A DNA stretch of 64,000 nt from Anticarsia gemmatalis (lineage: Eukaryota; Arthropoda; Insecta; Lepidoptera; Erebidae). A model generated the notes under the pieces. The model saw only the letters and a list, made by a program, of their open reading frames with translations, had not been told where the DNA came from and did not search any database. The stretch is from contig NC_134753.1 of the NCBI RefSeq assembly GCF_050436995.1, positions 13,516,001 through 13,580,000 of the forward strand, read 5' to 3'. Below, one piece after another: positions 25,644-39,200 of this stretch. The translations under genes and the position numbers were made by a program. The stretch's first letter is position 1; every line of letters starts with the position of its first letter.

Positions 25644-26449
25644 TGTTGCTAAAGTTTATAATGTTTAAATCTTGAACTGAAGTGCAAATAAATGTATGTG
25701 CTAATTTCATATCCTGGTTGCGGCAGTAGTCTTACGAGTCCATTCTATTTATTTAAAAAATCTTCTACAAAGGTCAACTTTATGAAATTATAATTTGTCA
25801 ACAAAATGTCGTAGATCTCTTTGATTTATATGAGCAATCTTTTCAATTGATCCCATTGTGTATTTAGGTAGACATAGACCGCCATATTTATTTGTAATAA
25901 TACCCGGTTACCGGCTAAAATCACTGACTCAAATAATCTTAAAACTAAGGACTTTTATTTCAACATGGTTGCTTATCGGTCGAAAGAATGCTATATATTT
26001 TTTTTTATTTAATATTACTGTACTTACAGTACTTAATTTGATTTATTTTATTTAATACTGTGTCATTGGGTGAATTAAGTATAAATCCAGGATCACCACG
26101 AAGCTAAACAAAAAAAAAATCTAGAAAACTTTCAATAAACTCTCTTACAAAAATATAGTTTTAATTACAAAAAGCAATTTTCTCTGTTTACAAATCCACA
26201 TCTAAACAAAATTGTATTTCAAAATGAATGTTAGTTTATTCAGGTCAACGTTTAACACACGGGTATTAAACAAAGGGTTCAAGAACAAACAATTGTATTA
26301 ATGATATATAACTTCAAATAAATTATCATTACGAAGCATCAGGTGTTTTTAATTAACACTTCGCGACGACTCTAAAATTAATTAAAACTAAATAAAATGG
26401 AATACATTGAAACATGATCTTGTTGTTTGTTATTTTTATATTTATAAGG

Positions 26450-26530
26450 ATCGTACCAAGTGGCGTTCTTTGATTTCTGCCTAAAGCCATGAACAAGGCG
26501 TGATTCCATACATGTACGAATGTAAAAATA
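26450..26530 (-). repeat. Dispersed repeat G, copy
   Basis: TACCAAGTGGCGTTCTTTGA and GAACAAGGCGTGATTCC, the complement of the 41560 copy's 5' half. Confidence 0.5.
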
Positions 26531-26603
26531 AATAAAATCCAATATTAATTTATACTCACATTGCAATATAATATGGTTGTAATTTGTTAATTTTGTATGG
26601 AAA

Positions 26604-26790
26604 CTAGCTGATTCGGGAAACATTGTTTTGCCATATAAATAAAAAAATAGTGTCACATAAGGGTATAAAAAATAGATGTTGGCCGATTCTCCGACCTACT
26701 AAATAAGCATACAAAATTTGGTAAAAATCGGTAAAGCTTTTTCGGAGTATGGTAATTAACATTGGGACAAGGAAATTTTAAACGTAAGTA
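26604..26790 (-). repeat. Diverged copy of the 58979 Helitron family
   Basis: It starts CTAGCTGATTCGGGAAACA beside A (a degraded hairpin end), then shares the TTTTGCCATATAAATAA, GATGTTGGCCGATTCTCCGA and TTTCGGAGTATGG blocks with 58979-59140. The 5' end is unclear. Confidence 0.5.
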
Positions 26791-27104
26791 TATAAGATTA
26801 ACTTAATTTGTTACTGAAAAAGTCTTCTGTAAGTATTCAGGTTTTACGATATAATCAAATTTTTGTTCATGGTTAGGTAAAATTGCAGACTTTTCTACTG
26901 CAACTAGTCTTTAATTATGCATAATGTTAAATATTTTGGTACTTACGTTTATTTTATAGATGTCAGCTTATCTTGAAATTCAGTTCAAGTACTGCCATCT
27001 GAAAACAAAATGATTAACAGGTTACTAAACAGAAAAAAAACTAGACGGTCGAATGACATCGTGATTCGTGAAATGTGTAGGACTACAATGTATTAGACAC
27101 AGGA

Positions 27105-27325
27105 TCGTAAAAAAGGGGGACTGAGGAGGAGGACTATACTCAACAGTGGGTAAAAGTGGGCTAGATAGATAAATAGATTTATAGAGACGTAAAATTAAAC
27201 CTACATTATTATGCAAAGGCCCGCATTTAGCCAGCGCGGTGGACTGAAAGCCTAAAACCCCTACACTATTTAGGAGGAGAACCCTTGCCTTGCAGTGGGA
27301 CAGTAATGGGTTAAAAAACATTAAG
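27105..27325 (-). repeat. Dispersed repeat H, rearranged copy
   Basis: The plus strand carries GCATTTAGCCAGCGCGGTGG and CCTTGCCTTGCAGTGGGACA, complements of the 51897 copy. A second partial AACAGTGGGTAAAAGTGGG unit lies at 27139. Confidence 0.5.
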
Positions 27326-27559
27326 TCAAAATTCGAGTCAAATTCTTTATCTCCAGTGTCGTCAGTTAAGCTGTAGATAACACAATCTGTGAGTATAATG
27401 CTGGCGGCGATGACGTCACAAGATCACTTACTATGTGCATACGCTCAGTATCGGACCTCGATACTGTGCCATGCCGACTGAGAATATCTTAACGTCTTAT
27501 ACGTACATACGGGGAAATAGTAGGGACTGTTTTATTTGAAGAAATAATAAAAAAAATAT

Positions 27560-27800
27560 ATACGCTTGCCGAGGTTGTTATATGGATGGGTGACCATCTT
27601 ATACATATAGAGTTCCTCCGTTATTTTGCACGGCATGTTAAATTGTGTCTAAATCTTTGACAATCGTTAACAGTAGTCAAAAGCTTCAAAGTCTGACAAC
27701 CTGTCTTACCGAAGGATATCGTGTTGTAACCCAGGTGACTGGGTCGTGGAGGACCGATAGGCAGTCCCCCACGCTGGTAAAGTGCGGACTGCACAATAAA
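27560..27800 (+). repeat. Second 5S-like SINE family (S5b), copy 1
   Basis: CGCTTGCCGAGGTTGTTATA, then TGGATGGGTGACCATC (5S box C-like), then a body with GAGTTCCTCCG and GGCATGTTAAATTGT, and a tail GGAGGACCGATAGGCAGTCC. It differs from S5a outside the promoter-like core. Confidence 0.55.
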
Positions 27801-28117
27801 TCCAGGTTTTTAAACTAATTTAAAAATAATGTTCTCCACAAATATGAGGAGTTCACGGAAATGAACAGATTTCATTCGATTATCCTGGAATTAAGAATGA
27901 GAATCGGAATTAATTTCTGTTCGGTACAATGAAACATTTCTTTTTAACGTAAAACTCGAATGTAAGTGAGTGTAAAGTTAATCTTCTAGATTTGATGGGA
28001 TCTCGGTCCAACTTGCCCTCAATATATGTAGGTTCTAATCACACTATATTACGGAAATTAAGTTAAATTAATTCGTTGACTAAAACATTTTTCAACTATA
28101 ACATAACTTGTACAACT

Positions 28118-28168
28118 GCTAGACAAGGGTTTCTTCCCATAATGAGGGAGAGATTGGGCACTTTAAAA
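28118..28168 (+). repeat. Dispersed repeat H, short fragment
   Basis: CTAGACAAGGGTTTCTTCCC followed by ATAATGAGGGAGAGATTGGG. Confidence 0.45.
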
Positions 28169-28862
28169 TATACTGCGATACCTCTACCTCAATTGGAAAA
28201 ATATATGTATAACTTAGCTATTTTTACGATTAGGGACAGGATAAAGCATTTAAAAACTCGATATACCCTTACCAGTTGCAAATAAAGCACAGAGACACAG
28301 AATTCAAATTCAGCCACATATGTATTTATCAGCATTTCTAACAACACGGAACTTAAAACACTACTCAAAAATAATCTCCAAAAATAGGTTAAACGAATAT
28401 CGTCGGTAAGCAAGTAAGTCCATTGTTTCATAAGAGCATAATTACTGAGTGAGTCCCGAACTAATTTGCAGTATACCACAAGTTGACACTGAAGCGACCG
28501 CTGAATTAACACAAACTGCGATCTACCCACCAACTTTAACATTTTTAACTTGATTAAAGTCGGTTTCGAGTAAATTCAGTTTGACAATACAATTTTGCAG
28601 TGATAGTGGTGGCTGGAAAGTTTTTGTTAAGTAACTGTATTAAGGAATTGTGGTAGGAGATCCTTGGATGAAAATGTGTTTTCTTTAGTAATACTAGCTG
28701 ACTTACGACAGCTATTTAATTGCTATAACATTGTGCTATGCTTTGATGTGGATATGTTATCTTTCCTAGAACTACCTGGAAAGCGATATCCATTACTACA
28801 CATTATTAAGTCTAAAATTTCTAAAAAAATATTTTTTTATCTACATCCTAAATTATTTTGGA

Positions 28863-29025
28863 CTAGAGGCCGCCCGCGACTTCGTCTGCGTGGAAACCCT
28901 TCCCGTGTAAATCCCGATCCCTCGGAAACTCCGAAATAAAAAGTAGCCTATGTGATATTCTGGGTCTTCAGCTACCTACATACCAAATTTCTTTTTCAAC
29001 TCTCGCATTTATAATGTTAGTAAGA
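28863..29025 (-). mobile_element. Non-autonomous Helitron, family B copy 1
   Basis: CTAG at 28863-28866 beside host A, then AGGCCGCCCGCGACTTCGTC, a bulged CGCG-type hairpin on the minus strand. The other end is TC plus TTACTAACATTATAAATGCG at 29025. 163 bp; it lacks the GTTGGTTCAGTAG stretch seen in the 53616 copy. Confidence 0.65.
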
Positions 29026-30283
29026 TTTATATTCAAGCCACTGATAACAGAAATACGAAGAATCAGTCGTAGTGCAAACTGTTGTTTTTTTAGTTGAACT
29101 ATCAACGAAACATCGTGAGTGGCCAGCATGGCAAACTTTGGGCCTATATCAAAACAGGAGGGCGAGATAGTTAGTACGATATTTGAAAGAATACTATTTT
29201 TATTTACATAAGCAGATTAACGTGTCCGTACATAATAAAACTCCGTATATTTCCAAGCCCTGTACAAGACAGGATACAGAATATCCTAGTTTATGTTTTC
29301 TAGAGGAGCGAATGACCTGCGCTGGAGGCCATCAGACCGTGGTCTTTATTAACCTCCGTGTTATTGCCACTACATTCTGCTATCCAATAGACGATACGCA
29401 TAAAAATAAACTAGCCTTGTGTATAACGTTAGTAAATAGGACTCTCCATTTGTCCCGATTGTCTCGAAGCTCTATGTATCGCTTTATAGCGATTCCAGAT
29501 AAATTGTACGCTTTTTGTAGATCACGTTTTAGTTAGAAGAAAATGTCTTTAGAAATAAAAATTGTTACGATGCCTGTAAAGATTTTTTGTTGTTAATCTT
29601 ATGTCTTACTAGCGTCTGCTGGCTATTGCCGAGAAATCTAGTATCTTATACGTTATTCCAGGTTAAAAAATATCTGTGTACTAAAAAAAGTATATTAAAA
29701 TCCAAGTTCGGTAACTTTGGCGAACGCTCAACAGTACTAGACTACCTACATCTTCATTAACATACATCCAAGTATAGGATATCTCTCACACATAACCTAC
29801 TATTTCGTAATAAATGTCTTTTTAATTCCAATTTTCAAAGTAACTTTACTATCTACCAATTTTAAATTACCGTATGAAACATCAAATATTCCTAGTTTCA
29901 CATTTGTATTTCAATAAATACACGATCTAAAATATTGATCAAACATCGTCCAATCATTTTATATGCAAAAGCATATTTTGTAAACATTTCCAATGGTACC
30001 ATGAATAGATTGATGTGTACTGATATTTTGAATATTGATGTTCAGTTTTGATGGCTTTTAATCCCATAAGCTTTGCATTAAATTCGTATATCTAAAAGCT
30101 TTTGTATACTAAAAGGATTGATGCATTTTAAATTATTTAAGCCACCAGAAAGCTATTGGCGCAATAACTCATACTACATCTGTGTTTTAACAACATCTTC
30201 AGGAGAGATACTTAACCTCAAATTTTACAGTTACTAGGTAACTATATTATTTCTATATGATTAAGTTTAACCAATGACCACCT
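29026..30283. other. No recognised feature
   Basis: A 117-codon plus frame at 29183-29536 has no recognisable domain. Confidence 0.5.
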
Positions 30284-30480
30284 CCGTCGCGCAGCGGTTA
30301 GGTCGCCACGCCACTACCATTGCGTCGCGAGATTGTGGGTTCGATTCCCACGAGAAACAATTATAGTTGTTTCGTGTCTGGTTGTATTTTGTGTACATTG
30401 TTTGTATGTTTGTAAAAGTCCTCGCGACACGAGAGTAATTTTATGTGCAAGAGTTTTCTTTTTAAAAATACAAAATACAA
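30284..30480 (+). mobile_element. tRNA-derived SINE, family T1
   Basis: A-box-like TCGCGCAGCGGTTAGG and a perfect B box in GGGTTCGATTCCC, i.e. a pol III internal promoter of tRNA origin. The downstream body has TTGTTTCGTGTCTGG and TTGTTTGTATGTTTGTAAAA, also present at 55060-55110. It is not a tRNA gene: no acceptor-stem pairing is evident and the sequence continues into the SINE body. Confidence 0.75.
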
Positions 30481-30799
30481 TACGAAATCCAATAGAAGGA
30501 TATTGAAGAGAAACACCGTTGGAACCGGCTTTTCATCAATTTTTGACCACAGAAAGCCAATTCAATCATAGAATAGAGACGCAAAAGGTTACTTCGCTGA
30601 TTGTAACTCAACTATTGAACATTTCATAAATTACAAAGCAACCCTAAGAGAACGACTATTAATAATACAATACACTAAGTAAGAAGGTTTACAAACGTGC
30701 CTAGCTTATTACAAACACACTCCACGCACAGAAGAATCATTCAATACATTTTATAAACTCAGGTCAAGCCACGTATGACCTTAAGTTTATAACCTCGTT

Positions 30800-30856
30800 T
30801 TTCGTGGCCCCACATCCGTCAAATGGGCGTTCAATCAGGCCGATTGGGCCACGAAA
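30800..30856. repeat. 11-bp inverted repeat TTTCGTGGCCC
   Basis: TTTCGTGGCCC at 30800-30810 and its exact complement at 30846-30856, with a 35-base GC-rich spacer. Possibly part of a decayed element. Confidence 0.55.
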
Positions 30857-31156
30857 GCAGCGAGTCGCTGCGCAATTTATAGCTATCTGGAGAACAAAGT
30901 TAGTAACAAACATAGCTGATGAATTTGTATGCCGCATGCGAGTTAGCGGTGAGTGGGGCTTAAAGCATAAGCTGTAGCGGAGACACTATACCTACATATC
31001 AAAATTAATATCATTATTAAGGACTATGATGATATGATATTATTTTTTAGTGTGTCTCACTCTTTGAAATGTATGTGTGTAATTGTGTATTTAGTTTTTG
31101 CCACTTCATCATATTCAGCTCAAACTAATAAGCCTTAAATAACAAATTTAAATAAT

Positions 31157-31427
31157 CCTTCCTTCCTGTCGTATGGTTAGTGGTCAACCTAGTGTCAAAG
31201 TTGTTCAAGCCGCCCAAAGGCCTTTGACGTGGCTTAACGACTGTTATCTTAATTGACAACAACCGGGACCGACCTTTTACATGCCCTCCGAAGCACGGAG
31301 ACGCCCGGTTCAAATACCACTATGCGGTCACCCATCTATGGAATGACCGCGCCAAGGTTTGCTTAACCCACAGATCGTTTACCGGCCGGTGAGCGCAACT
31401 GGCTACGGGCGCCTCATTTATTCATTC
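31157..31427 (-). mobile_element. 5S-rRNA-derived SINE, family S5a, full copy
   Basis: The most complete copy (271 bp): CGGTCACCCATCTATGG and GCTTAACCCACAGATCG on the plus strand are complements of the 5S-like motifs. The 3' tail (left) is a GGAAGGAAGG-type simple repeat. A perfect 11-bp target duplication ATTTAAATAAT flanks it at 31146-31156 and 31428-31438. Confidence 0.8.
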
Positions 31428-31438
31428 ATTTAAATAAT

Positions 31439-33084
31439 AACAATCAAAAATTGTGGTTGTTAAAGTTTTAGATTAGACCTTCATTGTAAATGAGACTAAC
31501 AAGATTGTAAAAATATTGTTAACTGGTATAACTTTGTACTACCAAGGATCGAAAATCGGATGCCTAGTGATTTACGTGATAGCCTTTAAAAAAATGCTAC
31601 GCCATTCAAAAAAGTTTGTATTAAATCCGCTTGTCACTTATAACTTGGCGCCATTCTTCAAGACGTGAGCGGGCAATAAATGTGGCCACTCAGTTAAATG
31701 GCCCCGGCCTAACCCGGGCCTAACGGACCAATCCAACTTTTTTCATGCTCTACTTTAAACACATAACTAGGCAAGTTCTTGCGCAATTACATATTCAAAT
31801 GTAACAACAATTTATAGTTTTCCTGAAAGAATATTAGATTAACCAGCCTTTGTTAGAAATGGAGAAAAGAAATAGTTTTAAAGTGCATTGTATTGTTGCA
31901 TAAAGTAATTACGGTTTCAAGTAAAATAAAAAGCGGAATAAATACATAGGTACATTTCTTGGATAAGCATGTAACATTCTTGTCCCCATCGTCACTCCAT
32001 CCATCAGATGATATGGAGCCAAATAGTCATCTAATACTGAATTTAAAAAAAACGGCAGCCCATCTTTGTGAATAAAACTTTTCATTCAGTTATTCGGATT
32101 ACCTATTTATATGTATACTAGCTGACCCGCGCAACTTCGCTTGCGTTACGTAAGAGAGAATGCGACATAATTTTTCCCGTTTTTGTTACATTTTTCGTTG
32201 CTCTATGCATATAACAATCCGCTCCTAATGGCCGTAGCGTGATGTTATATAATATCAAATCGGCCCAGAAGTTCCCGAGATTAGCGCGTTCAAACAAACA
32301 AACAAACTCTTCAGCTTTATAATATTAGTATAGAAGTATAGATAGGCTAAATGAAAATCTAAAGTTAATATCTAAAGGGTTAGCAATTATTTTGCTCAAA
32401 AAGTATTTTATACATTTTACAAAATCGACAAATAAAAGTTTATTAAAATCATTAATTTTAATTTTCAAAAAGATAATTTACCAGCTTTCTACAGTGTAAC
32501 AGTTTGAACGCACATCGACATTTTACCATCTTATTATCATAGTCAAAGAAATGTCTTATAAAAAACTTTTATAAGGAAGTGAAATAAACACGTTTAACCT
32601 AGTCGGCTGTTTTTATTCAATAAAGACCATATTACGACCACTTTATGAAGTCATTAGGAGGGTTTTTAACTTTACTGCTTTTTTAGTTACCCGACCCCTC
32701 TCGTAAAATGCCAAATAATCATTCCGTATTTAAAAGAGTAGAGGAATAAACGGTTTTTTTGTACTTTTAATATGTTTTGATGACAGTGAAATGGTTGGAG
32801 ATCTTTTGAATGTAGTGTCTTGCACAAATTTTTGATGAATAACATTCTAAAGGCAGTTTTTACGTGGAAGAATTGCCTGAAGAACGTAGGCTAAATACAA
32901 AGCAATGGTAGGATTCGATTTCATTTACTTCTGTCAGTAACAATGGTTGGAAAACAACTAAGTACAATTTCGTAGGAAAACGTTTTAAATGATTTAAAAA
33001 CTGAAAACTTATTATTTGTTAATTTCATTCGTGTTTCATTTTTCGCCATAATATGCTTCTTGATTGAACAAAGTTACTACATAC
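31439..33084. other. Unassigned apart from the Helitron at 32118
   Basis: A GC-rich patch at 31698-31728 (GGCCCCGGCCTAACCCGGGC) is unexplained. Confidence 0.45.
32118..32342 (-). mobile_element. Non-autonomous Helitron, family A copy 1
   Basis: The 3' end (low coordinate, minus strand) has stem CGCAA/TTGCG, then GGGTCAGCTAG, next to host A. The 5' end (high coordinate) reads TC plus TATACTAATATTATAAAGC. The interior holds the AGATTAGCGCGTTCAAAC segment shared by all copies. The 5' tip shows a small AGTATAGA duplication, so the boundary could be 32334 or 32342. The termini match the autonomous element at 59287. Confidence 0.7.
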
Positions 33085-33142
33085 ATACATACATTAAATC
33101 ACGCCTTCCTACCATAGGGGCAGGCAAAGAACCGGGAATCAG
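33085..33142 (+). repeat. Dispersed repeat G, short fragment
   Basis: TAAATCACGCCTTCCTACCA and GGGGCAGGCAAAGAACC follow the start of the 41560 repeat. Confidence 0.45.
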
Positions 33143-33426
33143 TTTGATTTACAGTAATAAGCTAATTTCACTATCAGCCCTATGTTTTCTATCACAATAA
33201 AAGTCTCAATACACCCATCACTTTTCTCTGTAACCGTACGAGCTCGAAGCTTCGAAAAAAAATTCCATCCCTATCGATATCTGAGTAAAAATCTCTTTGG
33301 ATAAAAACTTGCTTTGAACAGAAGCTATAAGAGTTCTTTTTATTCTTATTAATAATGTTTTCGATTCAGATACCTTCCTTGATTGAAAATCTGTTTGCAT
33401 AGGCTTCTGATGTCTGAACGCAATTG

Positions 33427-33473
33427 TACACCTGAAAATATACTATCAAGGAGATAGTATATTTTCAGGTGTA
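33427..33473. repeat. Perfect 21-bp stem hairpin, 5-base loop
   Basis: Left TACACCTGAAAATATACTAT plus C, loop AAGGA, right the exact complement. 47 bases in all. Confidence 0.93.
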
Positions 33474-33594
33474 TAGCCTTAAATTTATCTCAAATCAAAA
33501 AGTTTATTCTAATTATTCTAGAAATGATATAAATCGATTAAAAAAACATTATATCAATTGTCTCAACCCACAAGTTTAATAACTCGCTGTAGAG

Positions 33595-33770
33595 CAAAGA
33601 TTTTCCTTCTGGAGAGAGAAAGGCTTTGAGTTGACCACGCTGACCAAATGCGTGTTAAAGACATAGCCCTAGTTTAAGAACTCTTCTACAAAACTCTTAT
33701 ATTTTCAAGGTTTCTTCAAGATATTGTACTTTACCGTTAAAGCAAGTAGATATAAGACATTTCTAATAAA
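33595..33770 (+). repeat. Dispersed repeat H, diverged copy
   Basis: GGCTTTGAGTTGACCACGCT, GACCAAATGCGTG, AAGAACTCTTCTAC and TTTACCGTTAAAGCAAGTAG occur in the same order as in the 51897 copy. Confidence 0.5.
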
Positions 33771-34161
33771 CATATTACTATGAAAAGCATAATGCATAAT
33801 ATTTTCCTCATTTTATAAAAAAAAGAGATGAGTATAAAACGCCGTATTTTTTTAATTAAAACACTTTCTCACTTTCTTTGTCGTATTATTTTCATAATTG
33901 CGTACTAAACCGCAACAAAAAGTTGCAACGATGTATAAAAAAACTCGTAAAACGTTAAGTTTTCATATCAGTTTTTCCGGAGGTTTTTTTCACAAAGTTC
34001 GTTAACGAAATGATGACAATAAAAGCCTTATTCTTAAATATTAAAGGAAGAAGTGTTCTTAGCTTCTAAAGAATAATATGATAAGAATTTAATTATTGTA
34101 ATAAATTTAAAATTAGAGGATGTTTTCCTAAGAGCTAGTGACCCATTAGGAATCTATTATA

Positions 34162-34256
34162 TTCGTCTGTCCTACTACTGGGCAACTCTTACCCAAAAGA
34201 GAAAGGGGTCCAGCTTTGAGTTCACCACAGTGCGGAAACATCCATTCATAATTTCT
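34162..34256 (+). repeat. Dispersed repeat H, fragment
   Basis: CTGTCCTACTACTGGGCAAC, GTCCAGCTTTGAGTTCACCA. Confidence 0.5.
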
Positions 34257-34594
34257 AGATAATAATATATTATGATAACATATTCTATAACAAACAACTC
34301 TGTCTCAAATAACCAATACTATCTAATACTCTTTTCATACAAATTTTATCTCATTTCATTTTGTATACAAATTCATACAGCCCTGCACAAAACACACATT
34401 TTATTCACCATTAAAAATATAAACCGCAGTTTAGATATCATAACACCGATTCTACAATACATGAAATCACTAAACCTCATTCACACAATAAATTGGCGAC
34501 CATCCAAGCAAAACTAAAACACCAAGCAATAAAACAAAGCCTTCGCTTCACCACCAATAATTCAGCACAATATATTCCTACAAAATTGTAAAGT

Positions 34595-34662
34595 ACAAGC
34601 ATCGAACCCGCGATACTTCGCAACCATCACGTGCAAAACCACAGACGTGACCCGAATCACAA
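34595..34662 (-). repeat. tRNA-like SINE fragment
   Basis: On the minus strand GCGGGTTCGATGCTTG is a B box, with GTCTGTGGTTTTGCACGTG upstream. No acceptor stem or body recognised. Confidence 0.35.
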
Positions 34663-34774
34663 ACAAAAGCTTTAAAGAAAATCTAATGTTTTGAAAATTC
34701 AACACGACCCCGCACTGACGGGAATACCGCTTCTTAAGATTAACATGAATCATCGAAATAATTATAAACAACTG

Positions 34775-34874
34775 TTTTGTTTTTAGATCGTAACTTTTTA
34801 ACTGGTACTCTGCTCCTATTGGTCGTAACGTGTTGTTATATTATAGCCTATAGCCTTCATAAATATATAGGCTA
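34775..34874 (-). repeat. Truncated older family A Helitron fragment
   Basis: It contains the family A interior (ACTCTGCTCCTATTGGTCGT followed by TATAGCCTATAGCC) without either terminus. The next copy starts directly at its right edge, at 34875. The younger copy probably inserted into this one. Confidence 0.55.
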
Positions 34875-35002
34875 CTAGCTGACCCGCGCAACTTCGCTTG
34901 CGTCACATAAGAGAGAATGGGTCAGAATTTTCCATGTTTTTGTAACACTTTTTACTGTTAGGTACTCTGCTCCTATTGGTCGTAGCGTGATGATATAAAA
35001 TA

Positions 35003-35429
<427 letters not shown>

Positions 35430-35534
35430 TCCAACTGCAAAATACTTAGTTTTTCAATTCGCACCAATAGTTTCTGAGATTAGCGCGTTCAACCAAGCAA
35501 ACATACTCTACAATTTTATAATATTAAGTATAGA

Positions 35535-38500
35535 TATTTTTTTCTGATTTCTTATATTAATTGTTTGAGTAGTTATTTTGACTCCTTTTTTATTAGAGTT
35601 TTGTTTGCCCGCGAACTTCAGATCTTATTCTTTTGATATTTAGATCGATAGAAAAAAATCAACCCTTTAACCCAGAATCTTTAACAGCCATGACTAATCG
35701 CTTAAACAGTTTAACGGTACAACTTTCCCCTTGACTTGATCTACGTCGAATCGTTTTCGGGGACCAAAACTGTCCTAAATTAATTTAAGGCAAACCCATT
35801 CCCATGACGTATTCTTACGCAGTTACATTAAGAAAACACTCCAGTGCAAATACAATGCTTGCATTGTTCCCACATAATTTATATGCACTCGGTACTTATA
35901 AGGCAATGGTTATTGATAATTTTACTGTTACTCTGTATCGTAAGTATTTTTCAGAGAAATTGAAGACAAAGTGATGAATGAGTATGTCATGATTGAAGTA
36001 CTGACGTACAGTCTATTGTTTTTTAAATTGATTGGATGACACATGACGTGGTCGTACTATGCTTACGCAAAGGTTAAAGATTCGATCGGTTATTGATGAT
36101 TCAAGATTATGAATCTTATTATTATAACAAAGGAAATGCGTAACTGACTTGACGAAGATATCCTGCCGGGTTTTTTAGTGACATCTCGAAGGATTCTATT
36201 TAGACCTGCTCGACGCTACGGCACAAAACACACCTGCCGCGGTTAACTTGCTACTGAAAATGCGTGCTCGTATCAATGCCCATATAATAATATGCATGAG
36301 ATAAACCCAAAAGTTAAAGTTTATTTATTTATATTCTTTAAAAAATATATATTACCTACTATTTACAAATGTTCATACCATACCAATAAGAAAATGAAGT
36401 TACTTAACATGAAAAATCTATATAATCTTCGATAACTAAGTACAATTTATTTACAACACATCTTTACACACCAACAAGTACTTACATATTGGACCTCACA
36501 ATAAAAGAGTTGTCCCACCATCCACCTTACTACAACAGAAAGCTTTGACAAACAAATTCCCGGAAAACATGAGTGAATGATGTCCCACAGATCAGTAATC
36601 TTAGACCCAACCCTTGCTCTCACGCCTTTGGTTCCCATCAAATAGCCACCTTATATTCACACTTTGTGTGGATTATTATGCTATAAATAAATATATAAGT
36701 AGGAGCTAATAAATCCATATTCGGTAGCTTGAATGTTAATCCAGGGATTTATTTTTGGGTACTCTTATAAGAAGTAGAAAGGAAAATACTTTGACGGTAT
36801 GTAAAAATGGTATTAATATCAACAAAACATTATATAACATTATATTGTTTTCCTACAATGTAAGTGAGAAAATGTTTTTAAAATATCTGCTTACAAATAA
36901 AAGGTTTCATAATATTATGGCAGTGAAACTGTCTGTCTAATGTCACCCTTTTATCGCTAAACAGCCGAACATTGTGTACTTATATTATGTATTAACTAAA
37001 ATTTGATAATGTGGAAAACCAAAATTCCTTTCTGGGCGGGCAGACACGGCTGGCAATATCTAGATCGCTGTAATATTTCTTCGTAACTGAGAAAAATAAG
37101 GTAGTAACACTACTAAATAATTCTACACAGTCTAACAACTTGTAAGAGAGCTTTGACATGCATAGTCTATCCAAATTATAATAAGTAATTCTATACAATT
37201 CAGACACAAAGTAGCTGTATCAAACAGTCCCCTGTCAGCTGCATAAACCTGTGGATTATATTATGGATACAATTTTTTTAAATTCAAATTTTAAACATCT
37301 CCGTCTCTCGCGAACCTTGCATAAGAAGCTCTACTAATTTCTCGTAATCATTACATCTTTTACAGTAAGTAACACCAGAAGGACAGTATGAAGCTACCAA
37401 CAAGACCCTCTTCACACATATTCATACAAACACTTACTCACACAATATATAAGCTACATTCCCATAAGAAGTAAGCCGTCTCCATCAGCTAATAGAGATC
37501 ACAACCCACATAAAGTACGTGAACGGCAGCCGCACAGAAATAACAAGCTAAAATATTATGTTAGCGCAGAAGGGGTGCACTTGTACAGGACCGGACTGCG
37601 GTGGTCAACTGATAAAATATTATACTTAAATACATAGTATAAATCAACACAACTTTGTTCGCGTTCGATAGGAAAATTAACTAGCCTATATTAGACGCTT
37701 GGTATTTTATGTGTACGCCTAATCTCATTTCAAAGTTTTAATCGAGGAAACGTAAAAGACAGACTACTTTTTACAAAGGAGTGAAATAACTAGACATTGT
37801 CTAAATCCTTAAATGTTTGCGATCAACCTGCGTCGAAGCATCAAACAAGACATATGACAGGATCGTGATCATTATCCCTTTAACATTTTAATATAATAAG
37901 CACCGCGAAAGTGTAAAAATAATATGATATTTTTATAACTTGTAACTATATTAAAATTAAATTATTACATTAATAACAATCTAGGAAAGCGTTTATGAAG
38001 TTTTCTGAGACAATAAAGTTAAATAAATATGTTATTACTACGTACTACTGTATATTTTCTCTTACATAGAAGTGTTGTCCAGCACTCAGACACGACTGGT
38101 CTAAGTGGTCATCTGATACGCGACTCAAATGTCTGGGGTTGTTTGTGTTGTCTTGAAATGGATGGGATGATGTGTGACTCACTGTTGAGTAGAAACTTGT
38201 ATTGATTTGATTTATGTTTGTGTTGTACATAAATGAAACGATATTTAAAAGATAAAAACCTTTGACATTTTTATCATTTATGTTTTCAGTTTACCTACGA
38301 TATCACGATAAACTTAATGAATAGAAGTAGTCCCACAAACATTTTTTGGGATCGGCTTATGATAAAATTTAAAATATAATGTAGTTGTACTACCTCACAA
38401 GATAAAAGCGAGATACAATAAAAATAAAATTTGGCATTAGTACAAAAAACGACAAAAGATTTTAAAATTTCTCCTTTCCATTGCAAACATAACGATATCT

Positions 38501-39129
38501 AACACCCAAAATCAGATGGGGAAAAGATGAGGTACTTGTAATTAATTTTATTTATTTATTTATTTAGGGAAAAACAAACAGTTACACATTTAAATTGTTA
38601 TGAAGTAATACAAATATGTAGATACTTCTTATATGTGATACCGACAACGTTTTCCACGTATTATATTTCCTTGATTCAAGTAGTTTGAGTCCACCCCTGT
38701 ATAACTGGACTTGACATCTTGTCGTGAAAAAATGTCCCACCCCCATGCAAGGGATCGCTTTGTAAACCAACCCCCATGGCGTTAACAGTTAGTCGGTGAC
38801 GGCCACGGGATACTACTATATAAATATAACATCTTAGTTTGTCCACATGTTATTAGAGGGATATAACTGGCCAATATATTTTTTGATGGTAATATTTATG
38901 GAAATGGTTTTGTAGAGTACTTTTTAGGGAGATTATATAATGGTATATGGCGATACGATTGCGCATTAGCTACTTTAGTTTGCTAGAGGTGTCGACAGCT
39001 AGTTGCTAGTTACAATGCTTAATCCTGTCTATTTCCATGTAAGTTTTCCTCTGCCCCAACGTTTGAAGCAGTAAAGTGTCAGCTGACTATTAGCTGGCAC
39101 CCCTAAGATAAGATAAGATATCTATTGTA
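35535..39129. other. Longest blank stretch: no recognised feature
   Basis: About 3.6 kb of AT-rich sequence with only short open frames (at most 71 codons). No repeat family was recognised apart from a TTTA microsatellite at 38546-38565. It could be older unique sequence. Confidence 0.45.
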
Positions 39130-39200
39130 TAGATAGTGGTCAACCTAGTGTCAAAGTTGGTCAAGCCACCCAAAAGGCCCATGACGTAACGTCCTTGTAA
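39130..39200 (-). repeat. 5S-derived SINE S5a, 3' fragment
   Basis: AGTGGTCAACCTAGTGTCAA and AAGCCACCCAAAAGGCC match the tail of the 31157 copy. The promoter part is absent. Confidence 0.55.

Noticed and set aside
27445..27472. CAGTATCG/CGATACTG hairpin as a regulatory site
   Set aside because: An 8-bp stem is expected by chance in 64 kb.
28686..28706. ACTAGCTGACTTACGACAGC as a Helitron 3' end
   Set aside because: It lacks the hairpin and has no matching 5' end; probably chance or fully decayed.
30284..30360. A genuine tRNA gene
   Set aside because: A and B boxes are present, but the sequence runs on into a SINE body shared with 54950 and no cloverleaf pairing is evident.
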